A stretch of DNA of 64,000 nucleotides, from assembly GCF_030730905.1 (NCBI RefSeq), contig NZ_JAVAMP010000002.1:310001-374000 (forward strand), written 5' to 3'. The notes under the pieces were generated by a model. It did no database searches and was not told the origin of the DNA. It worked only from the letters and a program-made list of their open reading frames with translations. The stretch is from Chengkuizengella axinellae (GTDB lineage: Bacteria > Bacillota > Bacilli > Paenibacillales > KCTC-33759). Below, one piece after another: positions 46,283-55,416 of the stretch. A program made the translations under genes and the position numbers. Each line of letters opens with the position of its first letter. The first letter of the stretch is position 1.

Positions 46283-46735
46283 ATGAGTTATGTTATGGAA
46301 TTAAGAAAATTAGTGGGCTCTAGACCATTGTTACTACCAGGTTCAGTAGTATTAATTGTTAATGAGAATAATAACTTGTTATTACAACATAGAAAAGATG
46401 GAACGTGGGGGTTGCCTGGTGGCTTGATGGAGGTAGGTGAAAGTTTAGAAGACACTGCAAGGAGAGAGGTGAAAGAAGAAACTGGTCTTGAAATTGGAGG
46501 TTTGCAATTACTAGATGTTTTCTCTGGACCTGAATATTATTTGAAGTTGAATAATGGAGACGAATTATTTTCAATAACTGCTGTGTATTTAGCACATGAA
46601 ACTAAAGGGAAACTAGCAATAGATTATACTGAGTCTGTTAGCTTTCAATATTTTAATATTAATGCACTACCCGAAGATATTAATGAGGCAAACAGCAACT
46701 ATATAGAAGCATATCTAAAAAGAATTTGTAAGTAA
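46283..46735 (+). CDS. Nudix hydrolase
   Basis: A 150-residue Nudix protein with an exact box at residues 47-69 (GLMEVGESLEDTARREVKEE within it). The opening YVMELRKLVGSRPLLLPGSV is seen in ADP-ribose/ADP-sugar and phosphohydrolase-type Nudix proteins of Bacillales. The ATG at 46283 follows ATAGGAGGAAT; the longer frame from 46259 is rejected. Single gene. Confidence 0.88.
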   Translation: MSYVMELRKLVGSRPLLLPGSVVLIVNENNNLLLQHRKDGTWGLPGGLMEVGESLEDTARREVKEETGLEIGGLQLLDVFSGPEYYLKLNNGDELFSITAVYLAHETKGKLAIDYTESVSFQYFNINALPEDINEANSNYIEAYLKRICK

Positions 46736-46800
46736 TCCTAATAAGCAAGAATATGATGTATTTACCATTGATTAAAGTTTGAAGTTATTACTAGCTATTA

Positions 46801-47063
46801 TCATTCATAATCATGAATGGAATCTATAGTGGTGAATCTCTCTTCCAATTTGATCTGTTCATCTAATCCTTGGATTTGACTAAAAGACAATTGTGGAAGC
46901 ACATAAGTAACAGAAATATAGATAGCAAATGAGAAAACTAGTGCTTGATATTTGATGTTTTTGTTTATTTTTGACTTTTTATCGATGATAAGAAAAACAA
47001 TAAATAAATCGTGATGATCAGCAGAAAGAACAACAAAATAAAAATATAGTGAATATTAGACAT
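46801..47063 (-). pseudogene. frameshifted gene for a small two-span membrane protein
   Basis: An ATG at 47063 overlaps the stop of the acetyltransferase gene (TAATG). Its frame gives a hydrophobic helix (MSNIHYIFILLFFLLIITIY) and then stops. In the -1 frame the coding sense continues without a break to TGA at 46801-46803 with a second helix and a polar tail (YQALVFSFAIYISVTYVLPQ, then LDEQIKLEERF). One missing T in the TTTTT run of TTGTTTTTCTTATC (minus strand) would explain it and restore an 87-residue protein. It could be a sequencing error, a recent mutation or a true frameshift site. The 327-bp gap holds nothing else. Confidence 0.55.
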
Positions 47064-47488
47064 TATGATCTCTCATTTTTAATATAGTTAGGATTGCGGA
47101 CCATATACTCATCACGTTTAAAATCATATTTTCCATACAATCCATGTGCATCTTTAGTGCCAAGTAAACCAAATAAATCCACGTTTTCTTCTGCATTTAC
47201 TATGATATCAATCAATTTTGTGCCTATCCCTTCACCTCTGTAGGATTCATCAACAAACACATCTCCCAACCAATACATGGTAGCACCATCAGTTACAATC
47301 CGTGCGAATGCGATTTGTTTGTTTCCATCATAAACCCCATAACAAAGCGAGTTTTCTATTGACTTTTGAATTTTATCTTTAGATCTTGTATTTGCCCAAT
47401 AACTTTTAGCCAAAAAATCACAAATTGTATTAATGTCTAATTTTGCTTTATCATTACTAATTACATAATGCTTAAAGATGATTTCCAT
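47063..47488 (-). CDS. GNAT-family N-acetyltransferase
   Basis: A 141-residue acetyltransferase fold with the acetyl-CoA motif VDESYRGEGIGTKLI. It resembles the short single-domain GNAT proteins of Bacillus. The acceptor is unknown. Its stop overlaps the start of the frameshifted small membrane gene, so the two were probably translated together. A weak ribosome binding site (GGAGGTCAC) lies upstream. Confidence 0.88.
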   Translation of the reverse strand: MEIIFKHYVISNDKAKLDINTICDFLAKSYWANTRSKDKIQKSIENSLCYGVYDGNKQIAFARIVTDGATMYWLGDVFVDESYRGEGIGTKLIDIIVNAEENVDLFGLLGTKDAHGLYGKYDFKRDEYMVRNPNYIKNERS

Positions 47489-47676
47489 AAAGTGACCTCC
47501 AATAAAATTGTTAAAATCTATTATACAATAATTTGAGAGTGATAAGAGGTATGGAGAATCATCTAGTTATTAAAAAATGAAACCGCTTAAATTTTAAAAC
47601 GTACTTATGGTTATAAGATTTCTATTATTTCAGATGCATGTTGTATGAAATAATAAGTTAAGAAAGGTTGGTTTAT

Positions 47677-48876
47677 ATGTGGAGAAGTATATTTATTGTA
47701 TTCATATGTTTAACAGTAATCATTTCCGGATGTACAAATGAAAGCTCAACTGAAAGAGGTAGTGAAGAATCACAAACAGTTACCACCGAAGAATCAACTA
47801 TGAAAGAAACGCAGGAAAAACAAAACCAAGGAAAAAATATAGAAACAATTGAACAAGATATCCATACAAAATTAGATAATGCTATGAATAGAATTGAAGA
47901 ATACTATCATTTTTCAGGAACAGTATATGTTGGAAAAGCTGGGGAGGAAATATATTCTAAAGCCTTTGGAATGGCAGATTATGAAAATCAAATCCCCAAT
48001 TCTTTAGATACTAAGTTTATAATGGCTTCACTGACTAAACAATTTACGGCAGTGGCTATATTAATGTTAGAAGAAAGCGGATTATTAAACGTTGATGATC
48101 CAATTACAACATATTTTCCTGAAGCTTCTCAATTTGAAGATATAACAATTCACCAATTGTTGTCGATGCAATCAGGAATTGTGAATACAGATGATCCATA
48201 TCTTTTTGAGAAATTTGGTTCTTCCACTACTTTTCCAGCTTCAGAAGAAATAATCTCAGCTTTTAATGAGATACCACTTCATTTTAATTCAGGTGAGAGA
48301 TATGAATATAGTAATTCAAATTATATTTTACTAGGATTAATTATAGAAAAAGTTTCAGGGATGACTTATGAAGAGTTTTTAGAGAAGAATATTTTCCAAC
48401 CTTTGGGTATGAACAATTCTGGTTATAGTATAGATTGGAATTTACAACAAAATAAAGCCTTAGGATATGAAGTTATTAAAGAAAATGAGATTATTCCAAG
48501 TCAATATGAGCAGTACTTTTTAGTATCTGCTGCGGGTGGCTTATATACAAGTGCAAGTGATTTGGCAATATGGGATAGAGCGTTATACACAGATCTATTA
48601 CTCAAAAAAGAAACGATTGAAAAGAGTTACGTTGCATACGTTGAAATGCCCTATATTCAACGGTATGGATATGGATATGGTTGGATGGTAAATGAAAATC
48701 AACTTAAACATTCTGGATTGATGCCAGGATACACATCAATTATATACCGAGACCTTGATTCAGAAACTGTTATTATTCTATTCAGTAATAATGAATTATT
48801 TAAAGACAGTTTAGAAATGGGTTTGAGCGCTTTAAAAGATGTATTGCGTAGTAATGAATTAATCAATTCAAATTAA
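47677..48876 (+). CDS. serine hydrolase lipoprotein (class C beta-lactamase-like)
   Basis: A lipoprotein of about 399 residues: signal with lipobox I-S-G-C, a polar linker, and a class C beta-lactamase/PBP-type domain. The three catalytic motifs are intact: Ser118-x-x-Lys121 (SLTK), Tyr211-Ser-Asn213 (YSN) and His345-Ser-Gly347 (HSG). Such enzymes can be peptidases, esterases or beta-lactamases; the substrate here is unknown. ATG 47677 follows GAAAGG. A clear paralogue lies next to it at 49017. Confidence 0.88.
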   Translation: MWRSIFIVFICLTVIISGCTNESSTERGSEESQTVTTEESTMKETQEKQNQGKNIETIEQDIHTKLDNAMNRIEEYYHFSGTVYVGKAGEEIYSKAFGMADYENQIPNSLDTKFIMASLTKQFTAVAILMLEESGLLNVDDPITTYFPEASQFEDITIHQLLSMQSGIVNTDDPYLFEKFGSSTTFPASEEIISAFNEIPLHFNSGERYEYSNSNYILLGLIIEKVSGMTYEEFLEKNIFQPLGMNNSGYSIDWNLQQNKALGYEVIKENEIIPSQYEQYFLVSAAGGLYTSASDLAIWDRALYTDLLLKKETIEKSYVAYVEMPYIQRYGYGYGWMVNENQLKHSGLMPGYTSIIYRDLDSETVIILFSNNELFKDSLEMGLSALKDVLRSNELINSN

Positions 48877-49016
48877 GTTCTATTCATAAAATAATTTAAA
48901 GAGGTAAAAACTTGAAATTACTTAAACGCTGTAACATAATAAAGAACATATATATCAATTCTTAATATAAAATTGTATCATGCATTCTAGCAAAGATGAT
49001 AGAAAGGAAGTTTTGA

Positions 49017-50204
49017 ATGAAAAAAAGTTATGTTTTTGTACTTATTTGTTTATTTCTTGTTTTGAGCGCGTGTTCAGTATCTACAACCGACTACAGTGAT
49101 GTTACAGAACAAACAAAGAAAGATGAAAATGAAATCGAGTTCAAACCACTAGCAATCAACAACAAGGAAGAGCTTGCAGCACAAATAGAACAAGCAGTGA
49201 ATGGATTTTCAGAAGAATTCTATTTCTCAGGAGCAGTTTATGTTGGTGTAGGTGAGTCAGATATTTTCACTAAAGGAGTTGGATTTGCAGATTATGAAGA
49301 ACTAATAGAAAATACAATCGCTACAAAATTTTTAATAGGCACAAGTACAACAGAGTTTACAGCTGCAGCGATTTTAATGTTAGAGGAGGAGGGATATCTT
49401 TATCTTGATGACCCAATTACAGAGTTTTTCCCTGAACAAACCCATTGGGAAGAAATTACGATTCAACATTTATTGTCGATGTCATCAGGAATTGTGAATT
49501 ATATGCAAGAGCCTTATTTTAGCCAAATCCCAGAATGGGTGTACACGACGACTGATGAAGGAAAAGACTTGGATGTCATTATGGGTATTTTTGAAAATGA
49601 GGAATTAACTTTTGCACCTGGAGAGGAATTTGGATATAGCTTTTCAAATTATATTTTGTTAGGACGTATTATTGAACAAGTTACAGGAATGCCATATCAT
49701 GAGTATATTCAGGAAAATATATTTAATCCACTCGAGATGACAAATTCAGGTATAGGATATAACTGGATTAATGAATACGATAAAGCAATTGGTCATTCTA
49801 TGATAGGTGAAGGATATGCAGATGAAATGGAATTATATAATACAGGTGGCGTAGATGCATCAGCAGGTATATACTCTACAGTAATTGATTTATCAAAGTG
49901 GTATAAAGCGATGAATACGAATGAAATTTTATTAAAAGAAGCAGTTCAAAAAATGTTATCAACACATACTTACATAGAGAATAGTGTGCCTAATGCAACG
50001 CAATATAATTATGGTCTAGGTACTTTTTTGGATGAAAGAAATGTAGTGGTAAATGTAGGTGAAATGCTTGGATACACAAATTTAGTACACTTTGAACCCG
50101 AGACTGGAGTATTGATAATTATATTAGGTAATCATCAAAGGATTCATAATACTAATAATACTCTTAAGGATATTCTTGTAGACGTTGTATATGGAAGAGA
50201 ATAA
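49017..50204 (+). CDS. degenerate paralogue of the adjacent serine hydrolase (pseudoenzyme candidate)
   Basis: A 395-residue lipoprotein (lipobox L-S-A-C) paralogous to the protein at 47677, aligned through blocks such as YLDDPITEFFPE, IQHLLSMSSGIVN and NYILLGRIIEQVTGM. The catalytic sites are changed: the SxxK motif reads Ser110-Thr-Thr-Glu113, the YSN motif reads Tyr207-Ser-Phe209, and the HSG motif reads Asn346-Val-Gly348. The frame is intact, so it is not simply decayed; a non-catalytic binding or regulatory role is the simplest reading. GAAAGGAAG precedes the ATG. Confidence 0.85.
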   Translation: MKKSYVFVLICLFLVLSACSVSTTDYSDVTEQTKKDENEIEFKPLAINNKEELAAQIEQAVNGFSEEFYFSGAVYVGVGESDIFTKGVGFADYEELIENTIATKFLIGTSTTEFTAAAILMLEEEGYLYLDDPITEFFPEQTHWEEITIQHLLSMSSGIVNYMQEPYFSQIPEWVYTTTDEGKDLDVIMGIFENEELTFAPGEEFGYSFSNYILLGRIIEQVTGMPYHEYIQENIFNPLEMTNSGIGYNWINEYDKAIGHSMIGEGYADEMELYNTGGVDASAGIYSTVIDLSKWYKAMNTNEILLKEAVQKMLSTHTYIENSVPNATQYNYGLGTFLDERNVVVNVGEMLGYTNLVHFEPETGVLIIILGNHQRIHNTNNTLKDILVDVVYGRE

Positions 50205-50244
50205 GATTAGTTTGAGAATAGGGAAAAATATAAAAATATTTCTA

Positions 50245-51513
50245 TTAGTTGGAAAATCCTCCAATGGGAATAGCATTGATAGAATGAAGGTGTTGAGAAA
50301 CTTCCTCAAAATAAGTTTCAAGTAACGGATAAGTATTTGAAGGGAGGTACTCATCTTCTTTTGATGTAATCATTTTTTTAATAGGTAAAATCCTGTAGTT
50401 CTTTTTATTATCTGCATAGTATTTATGAACCCACGTAGGGATCGTTTCAATATGCGTTATAACCGTTTTATTTTCTGGGAAATGTTTTTCAATGGCTACT
50501 TTGAAAATCACACCAACATCAGTGTATAAAGCGGTTCCTTGGTCTGGTCCTTGATTGGATATGAAATTCCCCAATGAATAGATAACAATTCCTTTTTTCA
50601 TTTCACCGTCATACCCTTGAAGTTCAAGGAATTCATAAGGTTGAACAACGTGGGGATGACTGCCCAATATAATATCAGCTCCAGACTTAATAAGATGTTT
50701 AACAATATTTTTTTGCAATTCATTTGGATTTCTTTGATATTCTGATCCAAAATGCACGGATACTGTTACAATATCAACACCTGCTGTTTTTAATTTTTGT
50801 ATGTCGTTAGCCATTTGATCGTTATCGATTAAGTTCACTAAATATTCTTTGCCTTCAGGAATAGGAATGCCATTCGTACCGTATGTATAAGCTAAAAATC
50901 CCATGTTAATTTCATTTTTTGAGACGGTTAATAATTGTTGAGCTTCCTCCCTAGATGCTGCAGTGCCTGTAGAGTGAATTTTTCGTTCATCTAAAAATTT
51001 TAGTGTATTAATAACACCATTTTCTCGTCGATCTAATGAATGATTATTTGCGGTTGTAAGGATGTTAAATCCAGCATTTTTAAGTGCATCAGCTAATTGC
51101 TCTGGAGCATTGAATTGAGGATAACCGGAATATCCTACTGCTTCTCCTGCAAGTGGGGTTTCGAGATTGCCAATGACCCATTCTCCATCAACAAATAAAT
51201 CTTTTACTTCAGTAAAGTATGAATCAAAAGAATATTGCCCAACTTCTTTGTCATATCCATGTAAAATTTGTGGATAATGCATCATAATATCACCAACAGC
51301 ATATAGCTCAGCAGTTGTAGAATATGCTTCTGGTTCTTGATTTAATAAGATGTACTTTCTTTTAAACGCAGCTTTTTTTATGTCTTTCAATGGATTAGCT
51401 TCATCACTTATAGTTAACTCAATAGGTTCTTGAAGCTCCAAATCATTTGCTGTGAAAGTATTACTGCCGCATCCAGAGAGAAGTATGATTGAGAATAATA
51501 GTATTTTTTTCAT
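50245..51513 (-). CDS. CapA-family lipoprotein
   Basis: A 422-residue lipoprotein (lipobox L-S-G-C) with the CapA/PGA_cap metallophosphatase fold: VGDIMMHYPQ, GNLETPLAG, TTANNHSLDR, ILGSHPHVVQP and YSLGNFIS. Family members are part of poly-gamma-glutamate synthesis or act outside the cell on unknown polymers. No capB, capC or capE genes are adjacent, so a capsule role is unlikely here. Single gene on the minus strand, convergent with the serine hydrolase pair. Confidence 0.9.
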   Translation of the reverse strand: MKKILLFSIILLSGCGSNTFTANDLELQEPIELTISDEANPLKDIKKAAFKRKYILLNQEPEAYSTTAELYAVGDIMMHYPQILHGYDKEVGQYSFDSYFTEVKDLFVDGEWVIGNLETPLAGEAVGYSGYPQFNAPEQLADALKNAGFNILTTANNHSLDRRENGVINTLKFLDERKIHSTGTAASREEAQQLLTVSKNEINMGFLAYTYGTNGIPIPEGKEYLVNLIDNDQMANDIQKLKTAGVDIVTVSVHFGSEYQRNPNELQKNIVKHLIKSGADIILGSHPHVVQPYEFLELQGYDGEMKKGIVIYSLGNFISNQGPDQGTALYTDVGVIFKVAIEKHFPENKTVITHIETIPTWVHKYYADNKKNYRILPIKKMITSKEDEYLPSNTYPLLETYFEEVSQHLHSINAIPIGGFSN

Positions 51514-51677
51514 ATGTACCTTCTTCTTTTTATAATATTACCCTTGTTATCCTTTTGTTTTGCTTATGATGAGCGTCAGGGTCAGAGACAATGGATTCTG
51601 TTACATTCTCTTATATATGTGTTATGCCTGCTATTTTACAGAAAGATTAAAATTCTGGCAATAGCATGAAAAAAATA

Positions 51678-52370
51678 TCAAGAATTTCCCTTCCATAGAT
51701 TCCAAGGAAATACGGGTGGTGGAGAAGAATGAAACTCAATATCATTTTTTAAAGTTGGATGACAAAAGCTGATTCTTTTTGACCATAATGCAATTTGTTG
51801 ATTCTTTTTATTTCCCTTTTCTCCATATTTTTGATCTCCATAAAGAGGGCAGCCGATTTCTGAAAATTGAACTCGTATTTGATGTGAACGACCAGTATGC
51901 AATCTTATTTGTGCTAAGCTAAATCCATCCCTTGATCCTTTTATTTCGTATTCAAGGATCGCTTCTTTGCTGTCCTTTACATTTTTTGCAACACTATACA
52001 CTTTATTTAGATTCGTATCCTTTTTTAAATAGTGAATAAGCTTTCCTTTTTGTTTGCTGGGAGTTCCATGAATAACGGCCATATATTCTTTTTCCATTTG
52101 ATGTGTTCGAATACTGTTTGATAATCGTGATGCCGCTTTTGACGTTTTTGCAAAAACCATTACACCACCTACTGGCCGATCTAGTCGATGTACTAACCCT
52201 AAAAATACATTTCCAGGTTTGTTATATCGTTCCTTTATGTCTTGCTTTAACATCGTTAACAAATCCATGTCTCCAGAAATATCTTGTTGGGTTGGAATAT
52301 TGACAGGTTTTTCGACAATAAGAATATGATTGTCTTCATATATAACAGGAATGGGATGTTGTGTTTTCAT
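51678..52370 (-). CDS. RluA-family pseudouridine synthase
   Basis: A 230-residue RNA pseudouridine synthase. The catalytic Asp64 lies in HRLDRPVGGVMVFAKT, followed by the usual KEYMAVIHG and the SHQIRVQF segment. It lacks an S4 domain, so it is the short RluA/YjbO-like form. The target uridine is not readable. ATG 52370 follows TGGAGGCAA; the longer frame from 52382 would place this site inside. Single gene. Confidence 0.92.
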   Translation of the reverse strand: MKTQHPIPVIYEDNHILIVEKPVNIPTQQDISGDMDLLTMLKQDIKERYNKPGNVFLGLVHRLDRPVGGVMVFAKTSKAASRLSNSIRTHQMEKEYMAVIHGTPSKQKGKLIHYLKKDTNLNKVYSVAKNVKDSKEAILEYEIKGSRDGFSLAQIRLHTGRSHQIRVQFSEIGCPLYGDQKYGEKGNKKNQQIALWSKRISFCHPTLKNDIEFHSSPPPVFPWNLWKGNS

Positions 52371-52524
52371 ATTTGCCTCCATTTACAATAGTAATAGCTT
52401 GTCCAATTTTACATACAATTTCTTTATCAGGCAAGTACATATGCAACTAAATTTAAAATTGGAAATGGATGCGTGTAAACACCTTTACACCGCACCCAAA
52501 AGTAATCTTACGGAGGGGGGATTA

Positions 52525-52566
52525 GTGATTATGTGTTTCTTTGGATGCATGATTAGATGTTTATAA
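52525..52566 (+). CDS. possible 13-residue cysteine-containing peptide
   Basis: A GTG frame (MIMCFFGCMIRCL) lies 4-5 bases after a very strong CGGAGGGGGG. An ATG two codons in is an alternative. The site is unusually strong for such a short frame, but the peptide may be chance. It ends two bases before the convergent glycine-repeat gene. Confidence 0.2.
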   Translation: MIMCFFGCMIRCL

Positions 52567-52567
52567 A

Positions 52568-53194
52568 TTACAAAAATCCACCTGGATTTCCATTTCCCCC
52601 TTGATTTCCACCTAATATGCCGCCGAGACCGCCGCCCCCGCCGCCTCCGCCAGAGCCCCCGCCGCCGAGCATACCACCTAACATGCCGCCGAGACCGCCG
52701 CCCCCGCCAGAGCCGCCTCCACCGCCAAGCATACCACCGAGACCCCCACCAGAGCCTCCACCGCCAAGCATACTGCCCAACATGCCACCGAGACCGCCAC
52801 CTCCACCAGAACCACCGGAGCCGCCTCCACCGAGCATACCACCTAATAAACCTGGAAGCATACCGCCGAGACCGCCACCGCCACCGCCAGAGCCTCCACC
52901 GCCAAGCATGCCACCAAGCATACCGCCGAGACCGCCACCGCCAAGCTTGCCCATTCCTAACAATCCTTTCATTAAAAGGGGCAAGATGAAGTTAGTATGA
53001 GCTTTATCTCCGGATTTAGGGTTGACATATATGGCTCCTCCCTTAACTTTTACTAATTTCCCCACCACGAAAGTACCATCTTTTTTTATAGCATAAATGT
53101 CTTTTCCGATTAATTTTTTAACTTCGCTTTTGGAAATGGTTGGTTGGTGGATTTTTTTTCTTTTTTTAGGTGTTTTCCTTGTTTTTTTAGCCAT
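52568..53194 (-). CDS. glycine-repeat protein with basic N-terminus
   Basis: A 208-residue protein in three parts: a very basic N-terminus (residues 1-16, KKTRKTPKKRKK), a small beta-rich domain (about 20-72) of SH3-like pattern (IYAIKKDGTFVVGKLVKV), and a tail (about 80-208) of six imperfect repeats of G-L-G-G-M-L-G-G and G-G-G-G-S blocks. The repeat DNA is markedly GC-richer than its surroundings. No signal peptide. It resembles no family I can name; a spore-surface or matrix role is a guess. AGGAGAG lies before the ATG. Confidence 0.7.
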   Translation of the reverse strand: MAKKTRKTPKKRKKIHQPTISKSEVKKLIGKDIYAIKKDGTFVVGKLVKVKGGAIYVNPKSGDKAHTNFILPLLMKGLLGMGKLGGGGLGGMLGGMLGGGGSGGGGGGLGGMLPGLLGGMLGGGGSGGSGGGGGLGGMLGSMLGGGGSGGGLGGMLGGGGGSGGGGGLGGMLGGMLGGGGSGGGGGGGGLGGILGGNQGGNGNPGGFL

Positions 53195-53499
53195 TTTAAA
53201 CTTCTCTCCTTTCTTTTATCATTCCCCGTACTTGGAGTCCAAATGACTTTCTTTTCACTTTTTCTTGTTCTCCATCTATTGTATGTTGGACACCTCTTGG
53301 TGGTATGGACATTCGTTTAGTTTAAATAAATTGTACTTTTGTCTAGTATTGTTTTGCATTGAAGTATTAGGATACCTCTTTGAGAAGCTCCGATAAGAAT
53401 TTTTGTTCTATTACATTTATTCATTTCATACATATAAAAAGAAGTTTTGGGAGCATGGTTCTATTTTGAGAAAAGGATTGGAAATAAGGAGATGAATTT
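53195..53499. other. divergent spacer before glgB
   Basis: This 305-bp region separates the glycine-repeat gene from glgB and must hold both promoters. The only site seen is the sigma-E-like pair at 53406-53435. No ORF with a ribosome binding site is present. Confidence 0.5.
53406..53435 (+). promoter_or_regulatory. candidate sigma-E promoter of the glycogen operon
   Basis: CATACATAT (53427-53435) fits the sigma-E -10 (CATACA-T) and TTCTATT (53406-53412) is an acceptable -35 with a 14-base spacer. In Bacillus subtilis the glg operon is sigma-E dependent in the mother cell. The site lies about 65 bases before the glgB ATG. Confidence 0.45.
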
Positions 53500-55416
53500 A
53501 TGCTAGATTTGCTTCCAACAATGGAGCAATTAGATTTATTTACAGAGGGGGATTTGTTTCAAGCTTATAAATTATTTGGTGCTCATATAGAGAAGAGAGA
53601 TGGAGTAATCGGAGTGCGTTTTACCGTTTGGGTACCCAATGCAAAATCAGTTCATGTGGTTGGAGATTTTAATGGTTGGATAGGTGAACAGCATCGAATG
53701 CATAAAGTAGAAGAATATGGTGTGTGGAATATCTTTATTCCACATTTGGTTGAAGGGGATTTATACAAATATGAAATACATACAATGTCAAATCAAGTTT
53801 TGTTGAAATCCGATCCCTATGCATTTTTTTCTGAAAAACGACCTCAAACAGCTTCCATTGTTAAATCTTTAAATCATTATCATTGGCAGGATGATAATTG
53901 GCAGTCTGAAAAACGCAAATCAAACGTTCATGCTAAACCCATGAATATATATGAGGTGCATCTTGGTAGTTGGAAAAAGAGAAATAATGAAGGTTTATCT
54001 TACGAACAACTTGCTGACGAACTAGTAGAATATGTTATTGGAATGGGGTACACCCACATTGAACTGTTGCCTTTAATGGAACATCCTTATGACCGATCAT
54101 GGGGTTATCAAATTACAGGATATTATTCTCTCACAAGTCGTTATGGCACTCCTGAGCAGTTTATGTATTTTGTGGATCGTTGTCATCAAAATGGGATAGG
54201 AGTTATTTTGGACTGGGTACCTGGCCATTTTTGCAAGGATGAACATGGATTAAGACAATTTGATGGAACACCATTATATGAACATGAAGATATGATGAAG
54301 GCTGAGAAACCTTTGTGGGGGACATTGAGCTTTGATTATAACAAACCAGAGGTTGTATCCTTTCTCATTTCCAATGCATTATTTTGGATGGATGTATATC
54401 ATATCGATGGCTTTCGAGTAGATGCTGTAGCAAGTATGATCAACTTGAATTTTGATAAACCTAGACATCAGCATATTAAAAATAAAAATGGTAGCACAGA
54501 AAATTTAGAAGCTCTTCAATTTATCAAAAAGTTAAATGAAACTGTATTTCAGTATTTTCCAGACGCCTTAATGATGGCTGAGGATTCTTCAGATTGGCCT
54601 TTAGTTAGTGCACCAACTTATGATGGCGGACTTGGTTTTAACTTTAAATGGAATATGGGCTGGATGAATGATATGTTGCGTTATATGGAAACAGACTCTA
54701 TTTTTAGACCCTATGAACATAAATTAATTACTTTTTCATTGCTTTACGCTTTTTCAGAAAACTACGTTTTACCTTTTTCACATGATGAAGTTGTACATGG
54801 TAAAAAATCCATGTTAAATAAAATGCCGGGTGATTACTGGCAAAAATTCGCAAACTTAAGATTGATTTATAGCTATCAAATGACCCATCCTGGAAAAAAG
54901 CTGAATTTCATGGGTAGTGAGCTTGCGCAATTTGAAGAATGGAAGGATCTAGAACAGATAGACTGGATGTTATTGAATTTTGAAATGCATGACAAGTATC
55001 AGCAATTCGTAAAAGAATTAAATTTCTTCTATAAATTAGAACCAGCTTTGTGGGAGTTAGACTCTTATCCTTCAGGTTTTCAGTGGATGGACGCGAATAA
55101 TGATAAAGATTGCATTATTTCATTTATTCGAAAGGGGGACGATGAAGAAAGTATTCTCGTCATATGTAACTTTACTGCGTTAGTGCATCAAAATTACTTG
55201 ATAGGGGTTAATATGCCTGGGGTTTATGAAGAAATATTTAATAGTGATGAGTTGAAATATGGAGGTTCAGGACAAAAAAATGGGAGGGTTAAAGCACAAT
55301 TGAAATCCTGTAATTTTCAAGATTTTAGCATTCAGCTAACCATACCTCCTTTAGCAACGATTATGTTTAAAAGAGTACCTGCTGTACCTAAAGAAATAGA
55401 GGGAGAGATAAAATGA
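53500..55416 (+). CDS. glgB: 1,4-alpha-glucan branching enzyme
   Basis: It makes the alpha-1,6 branches of glycogen. The 638 residues comprise an N-terminal CBM48-type domain (about 25-115), a GH13 barrel with nucleophile Asp308 (DGFRVDAV), acid/base Glu361 (MAED) and Asp429 (FSHDE), and a C-terminal beta domain. AAGGAGATGA precedes the ATG. Its stop overlaps the glgC start by 4 bases. First gene of glgB-C-D-A. Confidence 0.97.
   Translation: MLDLLPTMEQLDLFTEGDLFQAYKLFGAHIEKRDGVIGVRFTVWVPNAKSVHVVGDFNGWIGEQHRMHKVEEYGVWNIFIPHLVEGDLYKYEIHTMSNQVLLKSDPYAFFSEKRPQTASIVKSLNHYHWQDDNWQSEKRKSNVHAKPMNIYEVHLGSWKKRNNEGLSYEQLADELVEYVIGMGYTHIELLPLMEHPYDRSWGYQITGYYSLTSRYGTPEQFMYFVDRCHQNGIGVILDWVPGHFCKDEHGLRQFDGTPLYEHEDMMKAEKPLWGTLSFDYNKPEVVSFLISNALFWMDVYHIDGFRVDAVASMINLNFDKPRHQHIKNKNGSTENLEALQFIKKLNETVFQYFPDALMMAEDSSDWPLVSAPTYDGGLGFNFKWNMGWMNDMLRYMETDSIFRPYEHKLITFSLLYAFSENYVLPFSHDEVVHGKKSMLNKMPGDYWQKFANLRLIYSYQMTHPGKKLNFMGSELAQFEEWKDLEQIDWMLLNFEMHDKYQQFVKELNFFYKLEPALWELDSYPSGFQWMDANNDKDCIISFIRKGDDEESILVICNFTALVHQNYLIGVNMPGVYEEIFNSDELKYGGSGQKNGRVKAQLKSCNFQDFSIQLTIPPLATIMFKRVPAVPKEIEGEIK

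Noticed and set aside
47677-48876. True beta-lactamase
   Set aside because: The catalytic motifs fit the broad serine hydrolase family equally well, and HSG is typical of esterase/peptidase members rather than KTG beta-lactamases.
50245-51513. Poly-gamma-glutamate capsule locus
   Set aside because: Only the CapA-like gene is present; capB, capC and capE are not nearby.
52617-53000. Long plus-strand proline-rich frame opposite the glycine-repeat gene
   Set aside because: It is the complement of the glycine repeats (GGN codons read backwards give CCN) and has no ribosome binding site.
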